From contig NC_009937.1 of the NCBI RefSeq assembly GCF_000010525.1, forward strand, positions 1,307,501 through 1,371,500: a stretch of DNA of 64,000 nt, written 5' to 3'. Below the pieces are notes generated by a model that saw nothing but the letters and a program-made list of their open reading frames with translations, was not told where the DNA came from and searched no databases. This DNA is from Azorhizobium caulinodans ORS 571. GTDB taxonomy: Bacteria; Pseudomonadota; Alphaproteobacteria; Rhizobiales; Xanthobacteraceae. A program made the translations under genes and the position numbers. Shown in pieces: positions 16,772 to 25,650 of the stretch. Within the stretch, counting starts at the first letter, position 1. Every line of letters begins with the position of its first letter.

Positions 16772-18873
16772 CAATAAGGAGAGGCCACGCGGCCGAGATT
16801 GACGTAGACGCTCTTGATCTGCGTGTAGTGCTCGATGGCGGCGCGGCTGTTCTCGCGCCCGAGACCGGACTGCTTGGTGCCGCCGAAGGGCAACTCGATG
16901 GGCGTGATGTTGTACTGGTTGATCCAGCAGGTGCCGGCCTCAAGTTGCGCGATCACCCGGTGGGCGCGGGCGAGATCGGCGGTGAAGACGCCGGCGGCAA
17001 GGCCGAAGGCGGTGTCATTGGCCCGCGCCACCACTTCCGCCTCATCCTCGAAGGCCAGCACCGACATGACGGGGCCGAAGATCTCCTCGCGCACGTTGGG
17101 CATGTCGTCCGTGCAGTCCGCGAAGATGGTGGGGGCGACGAAATTGCCCCGGGCCAACGCCCCCGTCTCGACGCGATGGCCCCCCGCCACCAGCCGCGCG
17201 CCTGCGGCTTTCGCCGCCTCGATATAGCCGAGCACCTTCTTCATGTGCGCTTCGCTGATGAGCGCGCCCACATGGGTCGCGGGATCGAGCGGATCGCCCA
17301 CCACCATGCGCTCGGTGCGCTCGGTCAACTGCGCGAGGAATGGCTTCAGAATGCTGGAATGGACGAAGACGCGGGTGCCGTTGGAGCAGATTTCGCCGCC
17401 CGAATAGAAATTGCCCAGCATGGCGGCGGAGACTGCGTCTTCCAGATTGGCATCCGGAAAGACGATGAGGGGCGACTTGCCGCCCAGCTCCAGCGTCACA
17501 TGCTTGAGGCTCGCGGCGGCGTCCGCCATCACCTTGCGGCCGGTGCCGGCCTCGCCCGTGAGCGACACCTTGGCGATGCCGGGATGGCGGGTGAGGAGGC
17601 GCCCCGTGTCGGCGAAACCCTGCACCACATTGAACACGCCGTCCGGAAGGCCGGCCTCGGTGAAGATTTCCGCGAGCTTCACGGCGGTGAGGGGGGTCAG
17701 CTCCGCCGGCTTGAAGATCATTGCATTGCCGCAGGCGAGCGCGGGCGCGGCCTTCCAGCAGGCGATCTGGAGCGGGTAGTTCCAGGCGCCGATGCCGGCG
17801 ACGACGCCGAGCGGCTCGCGTCGGGTATAGCCGAAGGCCTCGGGGCCGAGGTCCACATGCTCGCCGGCCAAAGTCGGGGCAACGCCGGCAAAATAATCGA
17901 GGCAGTCGGCCCCGGAGAGCACGTCCACGACGCTTGTTTCCTGGATCGGCTTGCCGGTGTCGAGCGTCTCCAGCCGCGCCAGCTCGTCGTTGCGGGCGCG
18001 CAGCAGATCGGCCGCCCGACGCAGGATGCGGCCGCGCTCGGCTCCGGTCATGGCCGCCCATTTCCTCTGGCCGTCCCGCGCCGCCGCAACCGCGCGATCG
18101 ACTTCCTCCGGACCGGCGATCTCGATTTCCGCCAGAAGCTCACCGGTGGCGGGATTGCGGGTTTCGAAGGTGGTGGCGGCGCGGCTCGCCACCGGCCCGC
18201 CGCCGATCTGGTTTCGCACGCTCGCCGGCCCGCGCGGGGCCACCGCCTCAAGCGGGACTTCGCTCGGGCGGGGTGGTGCGGCGGCGATCTGGGAATCGGC
18301 AAAGGCTGTGGCGATGGAGCGGGCAAGGGCACTGTCCGGCTCGCCGCCGTTGGAGAGGGTGGCGCGCAGCCAGAGGCCGTCGATCACTGCCGCGATGGAG
18401 ACCGCGATGCGCTGGGCATCGGCCGGGGCGATGATCTTCTTCAGCGCATGCACGAGGTCGGAGGTCATGCGGCGCTGGTAGACGTTCTGCACACGGGCGA
18501 AGCGCTGCTCGTGGATGACCTGCCCCCAGAAGGCGAGCCAGACGCTGGAGGTGCGGCGGTCGAATTCCTCGGGCGCCAGATTGGCCTCGATCACCGCCTG
18601 CACGCGCTCGCGCGGGGTGCGTGCGGCGGCGAGACGGCGGGCGGTGCCTTGCGCGAGGCGCCGGGCGAGGTGCCGCAAGGTCGCTTCCAGAAGGCCGTTC
18701 TTGTCGCCGAAATAATGCGCCACGAGGCCCGGCGAGACATTGGCCCGGCGGGCGATCTGCACCAGCGTCGTTGCGACGAACCCAATCTCGGCGAGGCAGA
18801 TGATGGTGGCATCGATCAGCTGCTGGCGCCGCACATCCTCAGGCTCGGTGCGGGTCTGGGCTGCATCTGCCAT
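16771..18873 (-). CDS. betIB: BetI-BetB fusion: TetR-type repressor joined to betaine aldehyde dehydrogenase
   Basis: A single 700-residue reading frame. Residues 1-195 match BetI, the choline-responsive TetR repressor: HTH at about 30-60 ([21 protein letters not shown]) and the BetI C-terminal motif [12 protein letters not shown] at 164-174. Residues 196-233 are a Pro/Ala-rich linker. Residues 234-700 are a near full-length betaine aldehyde dehydrogenase, with [13 protein letters not shown], catalytic Glu462 in LELGGKSP, and catalytic Cys496 in [13 protein letters not shown]. BetI and BetB are normally separate adjacent proteins. All key residues of both halves are present, and there is no internal stop. 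The reading is direct; dual function is inferred by analogy with PutA. An ATG at 18873 lies just downstream of an operator-like palindrome. Confidence 0.9.
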   Translation of the reverse strand: MADAAQTRTEPEDVRRQQLIDATIICLAEIGFVATTLVQIARRANVSPGLVAHYFGDKNGLLEATLRHLARRLAQGTARRLAAARTPRERVQAVIEANLAPEEFDRRTSSVWLAFWGQVIHEQRFARVQNVYQRRMTSDLVHALKKIIAPADAQRIAVSIAAVIDGLWLRATLSNGGEPDSALARSIATAFADSQIAAAPPRPSEVPLEAVAPRGPASVRNQIGGGPVASRAATTFETRNPATGELLAEIEIAGPEEVDRAVAAARDGQRKWAAMTGAERGRILRRAADLLRARNDELARLETLDTGKPIQETSVVDVLSGADCLDYFAGVAPTLAGEHVDLGPEAFGYTRREPLGVVAGIGAWNYPLQIACWKAAPALACGNAMIFKPAELTPLTAVKLAEIFTEAGLPDGVFNVVQGFADTGRLLTRHPGIAKVSLTGEAGTGRKVMADAAASLKHVTLELGGKSPLIVFPDANLEDAVSAAMLGNFYSGGEICSNGTRVFVHSSILKPFLAQLTERTERMVVGDPLDPATHVGALISEAHMKKVLGYIEAAKAAGARLVAGGHRVETGALARGNFVAPTIFADCTDDMPNVREEIFGPVMSVLAFEDEAEVVARANDTAFGLAAGVFTADLARAHRVIAQLEAGTCWINQYNITPIELPFGGTKQSGLGRENSRAAIEHYTQIKSVYVNLGRVASPY

Positions 18874-18897
18874 GGAAGCCTCCGGGTCGGATCGTCG

Positions 18898-18915
18898 ATT
18901 GATTATACGTTCAAT
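18898..18915. promoter_or_regulatory. Candidate BetI operator 1 (betIB proximal)
   Basis: ATTGATTATACGTTCAAT, an 18-bp dyad starting 25 bp upstream of the betIB start codon. Its arms match operator 2 at 13 of 18 positions, including both ends. TTGAACGTTCAA-like dyads are what known BetI proteins recognise, so the DNA-binding half of BetIB is the likely ligand. Confidence 0.65.
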
Positions 18916-19055
18916 CAGGCGACTGGCCAGCGCAAATGTCGGGCAGCGCTCGTTCTGGCGCGGGCTGATGAATGGTCAGCAAGGAATGTATGTGCTGCAC
19001 AGAATCTCGACTTTGAACGGCTAAATAATGCGCGTGACAAACCGCCGCGATGAGG

Positions 19056-19073
19056 ATTGAATGTTCGTTCAAT
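19056..19073. promoter_or_regulatory. Candidate BetI operator 2 (choX side)
   Basis: ATTGAATGTTCGTTCAAT, an 18-bp dyad with perfect 6-bp arms (ATTGAA/TTCAAT), 110 bp upstream of choX. Together with operator 1 it suggests that BetIB represses both choline uptake and choline oxidation until choline is present. Confidence 0.65.
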
Positions 19074-19183
19074 GGCCCACCCAACGTGGCCCGCGCAAGA
19101 CGGCCGGAGCAGCACGGCCGCCACCTTCCTTCAGAGTGAGAGGGGGCCGCGCGATGCCGGCCCCGGGATCGAGGGGATTGGGA

Positions 19184-20149
19184 ATGACTGGCATTCATCT
19201 GTTCCGGACATGGACCGCCGCGGTGGCGATCGGGGCGGCCCTGTGTGGCCTCGCGGCCCCCGCCGCCCGCGCCGCCGATGCCGCCGCCTGCAAGACCGTC
19301 CGTTTCGCGGATGTGGGCTGGACGGACATCGCCGCCACCACGGCTATCACGTCCGCGCTGCTCAAGGGGCTTGGCTATACGCCCAAGACGCAGGTCCTGG
19401 CGGTACCGGTGACCTATACGTCGATGAAGAACAAGGACATCGACGTCTTCCTCGGCAACTGGATGCCGACCATGGAAGCGGACCGCAAGCCCTATATCGA
19501 CGACAAGTCGGTGGAGGTCGTGGGCGCCAATCTCGACGGCGCCAAATACACGCTCGCGGTGCCCACCTATCTCTATGACTCCGGTCTCAAGACCTTCGCG
19601 GACATCGCCAAGTTCAAGGACAAGCTGAAGGGCAAGATCTACGGCATCGAGCCCGGGAATGACGGCAACCGCCTGATCATGGGCATGATCAAGGACAATG
19701 CCTTCGGCCTCGGCAAGTTCGAGATCGTGGAATCCAGCGAGCAGGGCATGCTCTCGCAGGTGGATCGCGCCACCAAGCGCAAGGAGCCCATCGTGTTCCT
19801 CGGATGGGAGCCCCATCCCATGAACACCAAGTTCTCCATCAAGTATCTGGAGGGCGGCGACGACGTCTTCGGCCCCAATCTCGGCGGCGCCACCATCTAC
19901 ACCAATGTGCGCGCCGGCTGGATGGGCGAGTGCCCCAATGCGGCGACGCTCATCAAGAACCTGAAGTTCACCCTGCCGCTCGAAAACACCGTGATGGGTT
20001 ACATCCTGTTCGACAGCATGGATGCGGACAAGGCGGCGGAGAAGTGGCTGAAGGCCAATCCGAAGGCCTGGGAGCCCTGGCTCCAGGGCGTGACCACCTT
20101 CGACGGCAAGCCGGGCCTTGCGGCGGTGAAGGCATCGCTCAAGATGTGA
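19184..20149 (+). CDS. choX: Choline ABC transporter substrate-binding protein
   Basis: A 321-residue periplasmic choline-binding protein (OpuAC-like). The signal peptide ends near PAARAADAAACKT. The mature protein begins the ChoX-type sequence KTVRFADVGWTDIAATTAIT and contains VFLGNWMPTMEADRKPY, typical of choline-specific binders in rhizobia. The chosen ATG gives a normal signal peptide and has GAGGGG upstream; an in-frame ATG 30 bp earlier is possible. It is the first gene of choXWV. Confidence 0.94.
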   Translation: MTGIHLFRTWTAAVAIGAALCGLAAPAARAADAAACKTVRFADVGWTDIAATTAITSALLKGLGYTPKTQVLAVPVTYTSMKNKDIDVFLGNWMPTMEADRKPYIDDKSVEVVGANLDGAKYTLAVPTYLYDSGLKTFADIAKFKDKLKGKIYGIEPGNDGNRLIMGMIKDNAFGLGKFEIVESSEQGMLSQVDRATKRKEPIVFLGWEPHPMNTKFSIKYLEGGDDVFGPNLGGATIYTNVRAGWMGECPNAATLIKNLKFTLPLENTVMGYILFDSMDADKAAEKWLKANPKAWEPWLQGVTTFDGKPGLAAVKASLKM

Positions 20150-20156
20150 GGCCGAT

Positions 20157-20174
20157 CCGGCCGGCTCCGGCCGG
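20157..20174 (+). other. GC-rich stem-loop between choX and choW
   Basis: CCGGCCGG-CT-CCGGCCGG forms a strong hairpin in the 121-bp choX-choW gap, without a T-tract. Such elements in ABC operons can stabilise the upstream message so that binding protein exceeds permease. That role is inferred. Confidence 0.45.
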
Positions 20175-20270
20175 CCGGTCATTGATGCCCGCTGCCTGCC
20201 GCCGCAACGGAGGGTGGCCGGGGTTCATCCGCGCCCGCAAGGGCGGTGTCGGCTCGGGGAGAGAAAGCCG

Positions 20271-21131
20271 ATGTATGACTGGCTCGTCGAACACAAGATC
20301 CCGCTCGGCCGCTGGCTCAGCGCGGTGGTGGATTTCCTGAGCACCCACGCGCAGGTGGTGTTCGACGTCATCTCGGCGGTGCTCGCCGCCATGATCGGCG
20401 GGCTCACGGCGGCCCTGCTGTTCATCCCGCCGCTGCTGCTCATCGCCGCCTGCGCGGCGGGGGCCTATTGGGTACACCGCTCCATCGGGCTCGCGGTCTT
20501 CATTCTCGGGGCGCTCCTGCTGGTGGCCAACCTCGGCTATTGGGATGCGACGGTGGAGACGCTGTCCCTCGTGCTCTGCGCCACCTTCGTCTGCGTCCTC
20601 ATCGGCGTGCCGGTGGGCATCGCCGCCGCCCACCGGCCCTGGCTCTACACCGCCATCCGCCCGGTGCTGGACCTGATGCAGACCATCCCCACCTTCGTCT
20701 ATCTCATCCCGACGCTGGTGCTGTTCGGGCTCGGCGTCGTGCCGGGCCTCATCTCCACGGTGATCTTCGCGCTTCCGGCGCCCATCCGCCTGACGCACCT
20801 CGGCATTTCCTCCGTGCCGCCAGCGCTGGTGGAGGCGGGCGAGGCCTTCGGCGCCACCCGGCGGCAGCTCCTCTTCAAGGTGGAACTGCCCTATGCGCTG
20901 CCCACCATCATGGCCGGCATCACGCAATGCATCATGCTGAGCCTCTCCATGGTGGTGATCGCCGCGCTGGTGGGCTCCGACGGGCTCGGCAAGCCGGTGG
21001 TGCGCGCGCTCAATACGGTGAATGTGGCCATGGGCTTCGAGGCCGGCATGGCCATCGTCATCCTGGCCATCGTGCTTGACCGGGTGTGCAAGCGCCCGGA
21101 CCGCGCCGGCCGGCGCTCCCGGAGGGCCTGA
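20271..21131 (+). CDS. choW: Choline ABC transporter permease
   Basis: A 286-residue inner-membrane permease of the OpuAB/ProW type. Several hydrophobic segments precede the permease core, which has the cytoplasmic EAA-loop region VEAGEAFGATRRQLLFKVELP. The start MYDWLVEHKIP is preceded by GGGGAGAGAAA. The choV start lies 3 bp downstream. The protein ends with a basic tail. Confidence 0.93.
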   Translation: MYDWLVEHKIPLGRWLSAVVDFLSTHAQVVFDVISAVLAAMIGGLTAALLFIPPLLLIAACAAGAYWVHRSIGLAVFILGALLLVANLGYWDATVETLSLVLCATFVCVLIGVPVGIAAAHRPWLYTAIRPVLDLMQTIPTFVYLIPTLVLFGLGVVPGLISTVIFALPAPIRLTHLGISSVPPALVEAGEAFGATRRQLLFKVELPYALPTIMAGITQCIMLSLSMVVIAALVGSDGLGKPVVRALNTVNVAMGFEAGMAIVILAIVLDRVCKRPDRAGRRSRRA

Positions 21132-21134
21132 CCC

Positions 21135-22358
21135 ATGACGGCGCACAGCATGACCACCGAGGCCATCAGCACCGCCGGTACCACGGCGGTGGAATTCCGC
21201 AACGTGGACATCGTCTTCGGCCACAAGCCGGAGCGCGCCTTCCCGATGATGGATGCGGGCGGCACCCGGGATGCCATCCTGGAGGCCACCGGCTGCGTGC
21301 TCGGCGCGGCGGGGGTGAACCTCACCATCGGGCGGGGCGAGATCTGCGTGCTCATGGGCCTGTCCGGCTCGGGCAAGAGCACCATTCTGCGGGCCATCAA
21401 CCGGCTCAACCGCACGGCGCGCGGCGAAGTCTTCGTGCGCCATGACGGCACGCTCATCGATGTGGCGCGCTGCGACGAGCGGATGCTGCGCGACATCCGC
21501 ATGCGCACCGTCTCGATGGTGTTCCAGCAGTTCGGCCTGCTGCCCTGGCGCACGGTGCGCGAGAATGTGGGCTTCGGCCTGGAGCTGCGGGGCGTGGGCG
21601 CGGCCGAGCGCAACCGCCTCGTGGACGAGAAGCTCGCCATGGTGGGCCTCTCCAAATGGGCCGACAAATATGCCCATGAACTCTCGGGCGGCATGCAGCA
21701 GCGGGTGGGCCTCGCCCGCGCCTTCGCCACCGATGCCGACATCCTGCTCATGGACGAGCCCTTTTCGGCGCTCGACCCGCTGATCCGCGACAAGCTGCAG
21801 GACGAACTGCTCGACCTCCAGCAGCGCATCCAGAAGACCATCGTCTTCGTGAGTCACGATCTCGACGAGGCGCTGAAGATCGGCAACACCATCGCCATCA
21901 TGGAGGGTGGGCGCATCGTGCAGGCGGGGACGGCGGAGGACATCCTGCTGCGTCCGGCCAATGACTATGTAGCCGATTTCGTGAAGCACATGAACCCGCT
22001 CAACGTGTTGCGGGGCAATGCGGTGATGACGCCGGCCAGCGCACTGCGCCGTGAGGGCGGCACGATCCTCCTCGGCCGTGAGGGCCATGTACGGGTGGTG
22101 ATCGATGCAGATGGACGGCCGATCTCCGTTCTGCTGAACGGGCGGGAAGGGCGGCTTGGCGCCGCCGATCCCACGAGCGGCGCCGTGGAACCGGCGGTGG
22201 ACCTCATCGTCGCGCCGCTCGATCTCAAGCTGAAGGCGGCCATCGCGCTGAAGTGCCAGACGGATCACCCGATCCTTCTGGTGGACCAGCTCGGCCGCCT
22301 CGCCGGCCTGTGCGACGACGAGGAAATCTATCGCGGCCTGCTGCGCCGGGGCGCCTGA
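21135..22358 (+). CDS. choV: Choline ABC transporter ATPase
   Basis: A 407-residue ATPase of the ProV/OpuAA family. Walker A is GLSGSGKST, the ABC signature is ELSGGMQQRVGLARA, and Walker B is DILLMDEPFSALDP. A C-terminal region of about 130 residues resembles a divergent CBS pair (DQLGRLAGLCDDEEIY), which in ProV relatives senses ionic strength. It ends 3 bp from the convergent CoA-transferase gene. Confidence 0.94.
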   Translation: MTAHSMTTEAISTAGTTAVEFRNVDIVFGHKPERAFPMMDAGGTRDAILEATGCVLGAAGVNLTIGRGEICVLMGLSGSGKSTILRAINRLNRTARGEVFVRHDGTLIDVARCDERMLRDIRMRTVSMVFQQFGLLPWRTVRENVGFGLELRGVGAAERNRLVDEKLAMVGLSKWADKYAHELSGGMQQRVGLARAFATDADILLMDEPFSALDPLIRDKLQDELLDLQQRIQKTIVFVSHDLDEALKIGNTIAIMEGGRIVQAGTAEDILLRPANDYVADFVKHMNPLNVLRGNAVMTPASALRREGGTILLGREGHVRVVIDADGRPISVLLNGREGRLGAADPTSGAVEPAVDLIVAPLDLKLKAAIALKCQTDHPILLVDQLGRLAGLCDDEEIYRGLLRRGA

Positions 22359-22361
22359 AGC

Positions 22362-23735
22362 TCACCAGAGCGGAGCGTCCACCCCCAGCAGGCCCGCCGG
22401 GTGGTCCCATGCCATGGGCGTGCCCTCGATGCGCAGCGGCGGCTTCAGCCGGTGCAGCGGGCCCCAGGCGCTCTGTTCGAGGCCGGGCGCGAAGTCTGCC
22501 TCTTCCGCCGGTGCCAGCGGCGCCTCGCCGGTTGCCGCGGGCAGGTCGACGAGGAGCCGGGCCGTGCGGGCGAGGGACGTCCGCCAGAGCGAACCGCGCC
22601 CGGCCTCCCGCCGCTGCGCAAGGCCGCGCAGGGCGGCGGCGGCCAGCAGATAGCCCGTGGCATGGTCGAGGGCCTGCACGGGCAGGGGCGTCGGTCGGTC
22701 CTTGCCGTAATGCACCATGCCGGCATGAGCGATGCCGCTGCTCATCTGCACGAGGCTGTCGAAGCCGCGCCGCTGCGCCCAGGGGCCCGTCCAGCCATAG
22801 GCATCGAGGCTCACATCCACGAGGCCGGGGCGGATGTCCTGCCGGGCTTCGGCGCCGAAGCCCATGGCCTCCAGCGCGTCCGACCGGTAGCCGTGCACGA
22901 GGATGTCCGCCTCCGAGAGCAGCACGGCGAGCTGCTGCCGGTCTTCTGCCTCGCGCAGGTCCAGATGGGCGCGCCGCTTGCCGAGCGTCATGTCCGGCAG
23001 CACCGCCGGTTCGTCCCAGAAGGGCGGATCGATGCGCAGCACATCGGCGCCGAAGCCGGCGAGAACGCGCGTGGCGGTGGGGCCGGCCAGGACGCGCGTG
23101 AGGTCGAGCACGCGAACGCCGGCGAGCGGCCGGACGGGATCCAGTCGGGCTTCCGGTCTGTCGCTCGCGGTGCCCTCGGTGCGCCAGATGAGCGGCTCGC
23201 GCGCTACGGCGGCGCCCTGGGGATGGACGGCCCATTCCTCCTGCGTGCGCATCACCGCCGCGCAGCCGTTCGCCGCAACAATGGCGGCTTCCAGGTCCTC
23301 GCCCGTCCAGCGGGCGACGGCGGCCGCCACTGCCTCGCGGTCCGCTGGGGTGCAGAGAACCGAGAGGGCGGCGGCGCGATGGTGGGGCGCGTTGGTGTGA
23401 AGGCGGATCCACCCATCCGCGGTGCGATAATCGCCCGCTACGGCATCCCAGACCGGCGGCACCGGCCAGCCCTCGGGGCGATAGGAGGTGCTGAACCAGA
23501 GGGAGGCGAGGCGGCTGTCCACCGCGATCTCCGGCAGGGGGTCGCCTTGCGCGCGCAATGTCCCGAGCGCGAGGCCCGCGGCCGCGACGGACGCCGCTGC
23601 GAGATCGCTCACCGGAAAGGCGGAGGAGAGCCTTCCCGCGCCGCTTAGGCGCACGGCAGCGCTGTCGGCGTGGGCGCCGCCGAGGGCGGTCCAGATTTCG
23701 GAAAGGGCGGCGGTGAAGGTGGGCGACGGGGACAT
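22362..23735 (-). CDS. Family III (CaiB-like) CoA-transferase, domains in inverted order
   Basis: A 457-residue protein. The hallmark N-terminal sequence of family III CoA-transferases (LAGVRVLDLTRVLAGPTATR, GADVLRIDPPF) begins near residue 205 rather than near residue 5. A candidate catalytic Asp follows in QALDHATGYLLAA. The first ~200 residues instead resemble the usual C-terminal portion, with DGWIRLHTNAPHHRAAAL, a helical stretch and EEWAVHPQGAAVA. The family includes carnitine CoA-transferase CaiB, so a role with a quaternary amine or its breakdown product is possible from the choline setting, but the substrate is unknown. Confidence 0.78.
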   Translation of the reverse strand: MSPSPTFTAALSEIWTALGGAHADSAAVRLSGAGRLSSAFPVSDLAAASVAAAGLALGTLRAQGDPLPEIAVDSRLASLWFSTSYRPEGWPVPPVWDAVAGDYRTADGWIRLHTNAPHHRAAALSVLCTPADREAVAAAVARWTGEDLEAAIVAANGCAAVMRTQEEWAVHPQGAAVAREPLIWRTEGTASDRPEARLDPVRPLAGVRVLDLTRVLAGPTATRVLAGFGADVLRIDPPFWDEPAVLPDMTLGKRRAHLDLREAEDRQQLAVLLSEADILVHGYRSDALEAMGFGAEARQDIRPGLVDVSLDAYGWTGPWAQRRGFDSLVQMSSGIAHAGMVHYGKDRPTPLPVQALDHATGYLLAAAALRGLAQRREAGRGSLWRTSLARTARLLVDLPAATGEAPLAPAEEADFAPGLEQSAWGPLHRLKPPLRIEGTPMAWDHPAGLLGVDAPLW

Positions 23736-23833
23736 GGCGGCTTCCGCGCGAAGACGACGGCTTTCATGCGTGAGGCCCGTGTTCAGGTCAATCCTCCCTC
23801 CGGGGCGGGGAGGGTGGGCGTAGACGCGATCGG

Positions 23834-23849
23834 GGTGACAGAAGTCACC
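23834..23849. promoter_or_regulatory. Palindrome GGTGAC-N4-GTCACC
   Basis: A perfect 6-bp inverted repeat with a 4-bp spacer in the divergent gap between the CoA-transferase gene and the secreted protein gene. It could be an operator or an RNA hairpin; no T-tract follows. Function not assigned. Confidence 0.4.
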
Positions 23850-23997
23850 GACACCATCCGGCCGTGAACCCTACACTGAGCGCAGCCAGGACGGATCGCC
23901 CCTGTATTTTCTGGCCTGTTGCCGCTTTCAGATCGCGACTTTCGCATCCGCGATCCGCACCGGCCCCATCGTGAATCCAGATTATTCGGAGTTGATC

Positions 23998-24789
23998 ATG
24001 CGCTCGTTTATCCTTGCCCTGTTGGTCCTGTGCGGGTTTTCGTCCCTCGCGCGGGCGGACTACGCCTTCGTCTTTACCAAGACGCTCTGCGACAATCAGG
24101 CGGACAGCATGGATGCCGCCTGGGCGGCCAGCCGATTTGCCGGATGGGGAACGCAGAAGCTGTTCTTTTTCGACGGCGCGAATTTCCAGCCGGTCGGCCA
24201 TGCCGATGCTTTCGATGGTTTCGCGCGTGTGGTGATTGCCGCCCACGGCACCGTGGGTCGCATCGCGGACAAGAGCGGCGCGCGCTTCGCGGGCATTTTC
24301 CAGGCGCACCACCCGTCGACGCCGACGGACGTCTTCTTGATGGTGTGCAGTTCCGCTGCCCAGCCGCATGGCGGGCGCAGCGTGGTGGGTGAGCTCGCGG
24401 CGCGCTATCCGGGGGCGGTCGTCCCGGCGCAGACGGCGATCGCCCATCTCACCGGCGCGACGGCGGCCTGCCGGCTGACGGGAGCCGTGGGCGTCCCGGT
24501 GGTCGGGATTGGCGATGCCACCTATCGGGAGAGCGTCGCGTCCTCCGCCGAGGGGGACCGCATCGCCCGGCAATTGGTCAAGGACTGGAAGAGCACGATC
24601 TACCCGCCGTCGAACTTCACCTACGCGCGTTTCTGCCGGAAGAACCATGACGCCGATGCCTATGCCCCCTTTATCGCACAGGTCCAGGCGGCCTTCATGG
24701 CGCCCTATCTCAACCTGATCCGCCAGAACGGTGTCGGAAACGCTCTGTATGAGTGCGGTTCCGCAACCGGCACGCCGATCTGCCAATAA
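23998..24789 (+). CDS. Secreted protein with caspase-like His/Cys pattern
   Basis: A 263-residue protein with a clear signal peptide (MRSFILALLVLCGFSSLARA, cleavage before DYAF). The mature part has a beta-strand ending in ARVVIAAHGTVG (His83) and, about 30 residues later, TDVFLMVCSSA (Cys117). Hydrophobic strand-His-Gly then hydrophobic strand-Cys-Ser is the dyad layout of clan CD caspase-like and CHAT-like peptidases. The ATG is preceded by CGGAG; an in-frame GTG 27 bp upstream would spoil the signal peptide. Codon use is less extreme in GC than the neighbours. No family is recognised with certainty; a non-peptidase secreted protein is possible. Confidence 0.6.
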   Translation: MRSFILALLVLCGFSSLARADYAFVFTKTLCDNQADSMDAAWAASRFAGWGTQKLFFFDGANFQPVGHADAFDGFARVVIAAHGTVGRIADKSGARFAGIFQAHHPSTPTDVFLMVCSSAAQPHGGRSVVGELAARYPGAVVPAQTAIAHLTGATAACRLTGAVGVPVVGIGDATYRESVASSAEGDRIARQLVKDWKSTIYPPSNFTYARFCRKNHDADAYAPFIAQVQAAFMAPYLNLIRQNGVGNALYECGSATGTPICQ

Positions 24790-24798
24790 TCCGGGGGG

Positions 24799-25650
24799 TC
24801 AATCGGCTGCCGAGTTGCCCCGGCCGCGTGCCAGCCACGGGCCGGGGCGCCACGCCATGAAGCGTGCCTTGCGATCGGCGCGGGCGATGAAGACGAAATT
24901 GTTCACATAGGTTGCCCCCGGCTGCACCCGCGTGCCTTGCGCGTTGAGCGCACCGGGACGCTGGTGGAGCGCGGGATCGAAGCGTGCGAGAGGCTGCACG
25001 GCGCCGTCGGCGCAGAAGAAGCCCTCATAACCCAGCGGCGCCAGAAGGCCCTCAAGGGCGGTCACCGCACCGGCGTGATGACGCTCTTCCGCTTCCACCA
25101 GCAGGGTGGGGCGGCTTTCCGCCAGCAGCCGGGATGCGCCGGCCAGCACCTTCGCCTCGTGCCCCTCCACGTCGATCTTGAGGAAATCCACCCGGCCTTC
25201 GATGCAGTCGTCCAGCGTGCGGCGGGCGATGGTCACGTGGTCCACCGGCGCCGTGCTGTGGGCGACGAAGTCGCCGTCGATGGAGGCCAGCGGAGAGAGG
25301 CCGCGCGGCACGTGGAGGGTGGCAGGCCCGGTACCGTCGCTCAGCGCGCAGGCGAACAGCCGGAAGCGCCCCGCCCGGCGCGCGGCGGCAAAGCGCAGGT
25401 CGAGTACGCGGGCAAGGCGCGGGTTGGGCTCGAAGGCCTCCACCTGCACGCCCAGCCGCAGCATCCAGAAGGTGAAGAGCCCGTTGTTCGCTCCGATATC
25501 GCAGGCCCGGTCCCCGGGGGTGACGAGGAAGGGCAGGAGATTTGCGGGCTCGGCGCTGTTGCGGGCGGCGGCGCGGTTGAACAGCCCGGCCACAAGGCCG
25601 AACAGGCGCGGCGTGCGCGCTTCCATCTGCGCTTTCAGGGCCTCGAGCAC
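24799..25650 (-). CDS. FkbM-family methyltransferase
   Basis: A 283-residue SAM-dependent methyltransferase of the FkbM type. SAM motif I is ACDIGANNGLFTFWM, followed by VEAFEPNPRLARVL, and the family motif is FLKIDVEGHEAKVL. The best start is a GTG preceded by GAGGAAGAGG; an ATG nine codons later has no ribosome site. Substrates of this family are varied (glycans, natural products), and no sugar gene lies nearby to suggest one. It is convergent with the secreted protein gene. Confidence 0.85.
   Translation of the reverse strand: MLEALKAQMEARTPRLFGLVAGLFNRAAARNSAEPANLLPFLVTPGDRACDIGANNGLFTFWMLRLGVQVEAFEPNPRLARVLDLRFAAARRAGRFRLFACALSDGTGPATLHVPRGLSPLASIDGDFVAHSTAPVDHVTIARRTLDDCIEGRVDFLKIDVEGHEAKVLAGASRLLAESRPTLLVEAEERHHAGAVTALEGLLAPLGYEGFFCADGAVQPLARFDPALHQRPGALNAQGTRVQPGATYVNNFVFIARADRKARFMAWRPGPWLARGRGNSAAD

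Larger units (their letters stand above)
18874..19183. promoter_or_regulatory. Divergent betIB/choX control region
   Basis: This 310-bp gap holds the promoters of the leftward betIB-betA operon and the rightward choXWV operon. It is AT-richer than the flanks and contains two copies of an ATTGA...TTCAAT palindrome (listed separately), one close to each transcription unit. GAGGGG ahead of the choX ATG is a plausible ribosome site. I see no other conserved element. Confidence 0.7.

Noticed and set aside
16771-18873. BetI and BetB as two separate genes with an internal start
   Set aside because: No stop codon separates the halves and no ribosome site with a start is evident near residue 230, so the plain reading is one protein.
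16828-19053. A 741-codon plus-strand frame opposite betIB
   Set aside because: An antisense shadow of a strongly coding gene; no ribosome site and no recognisable protein sequence.
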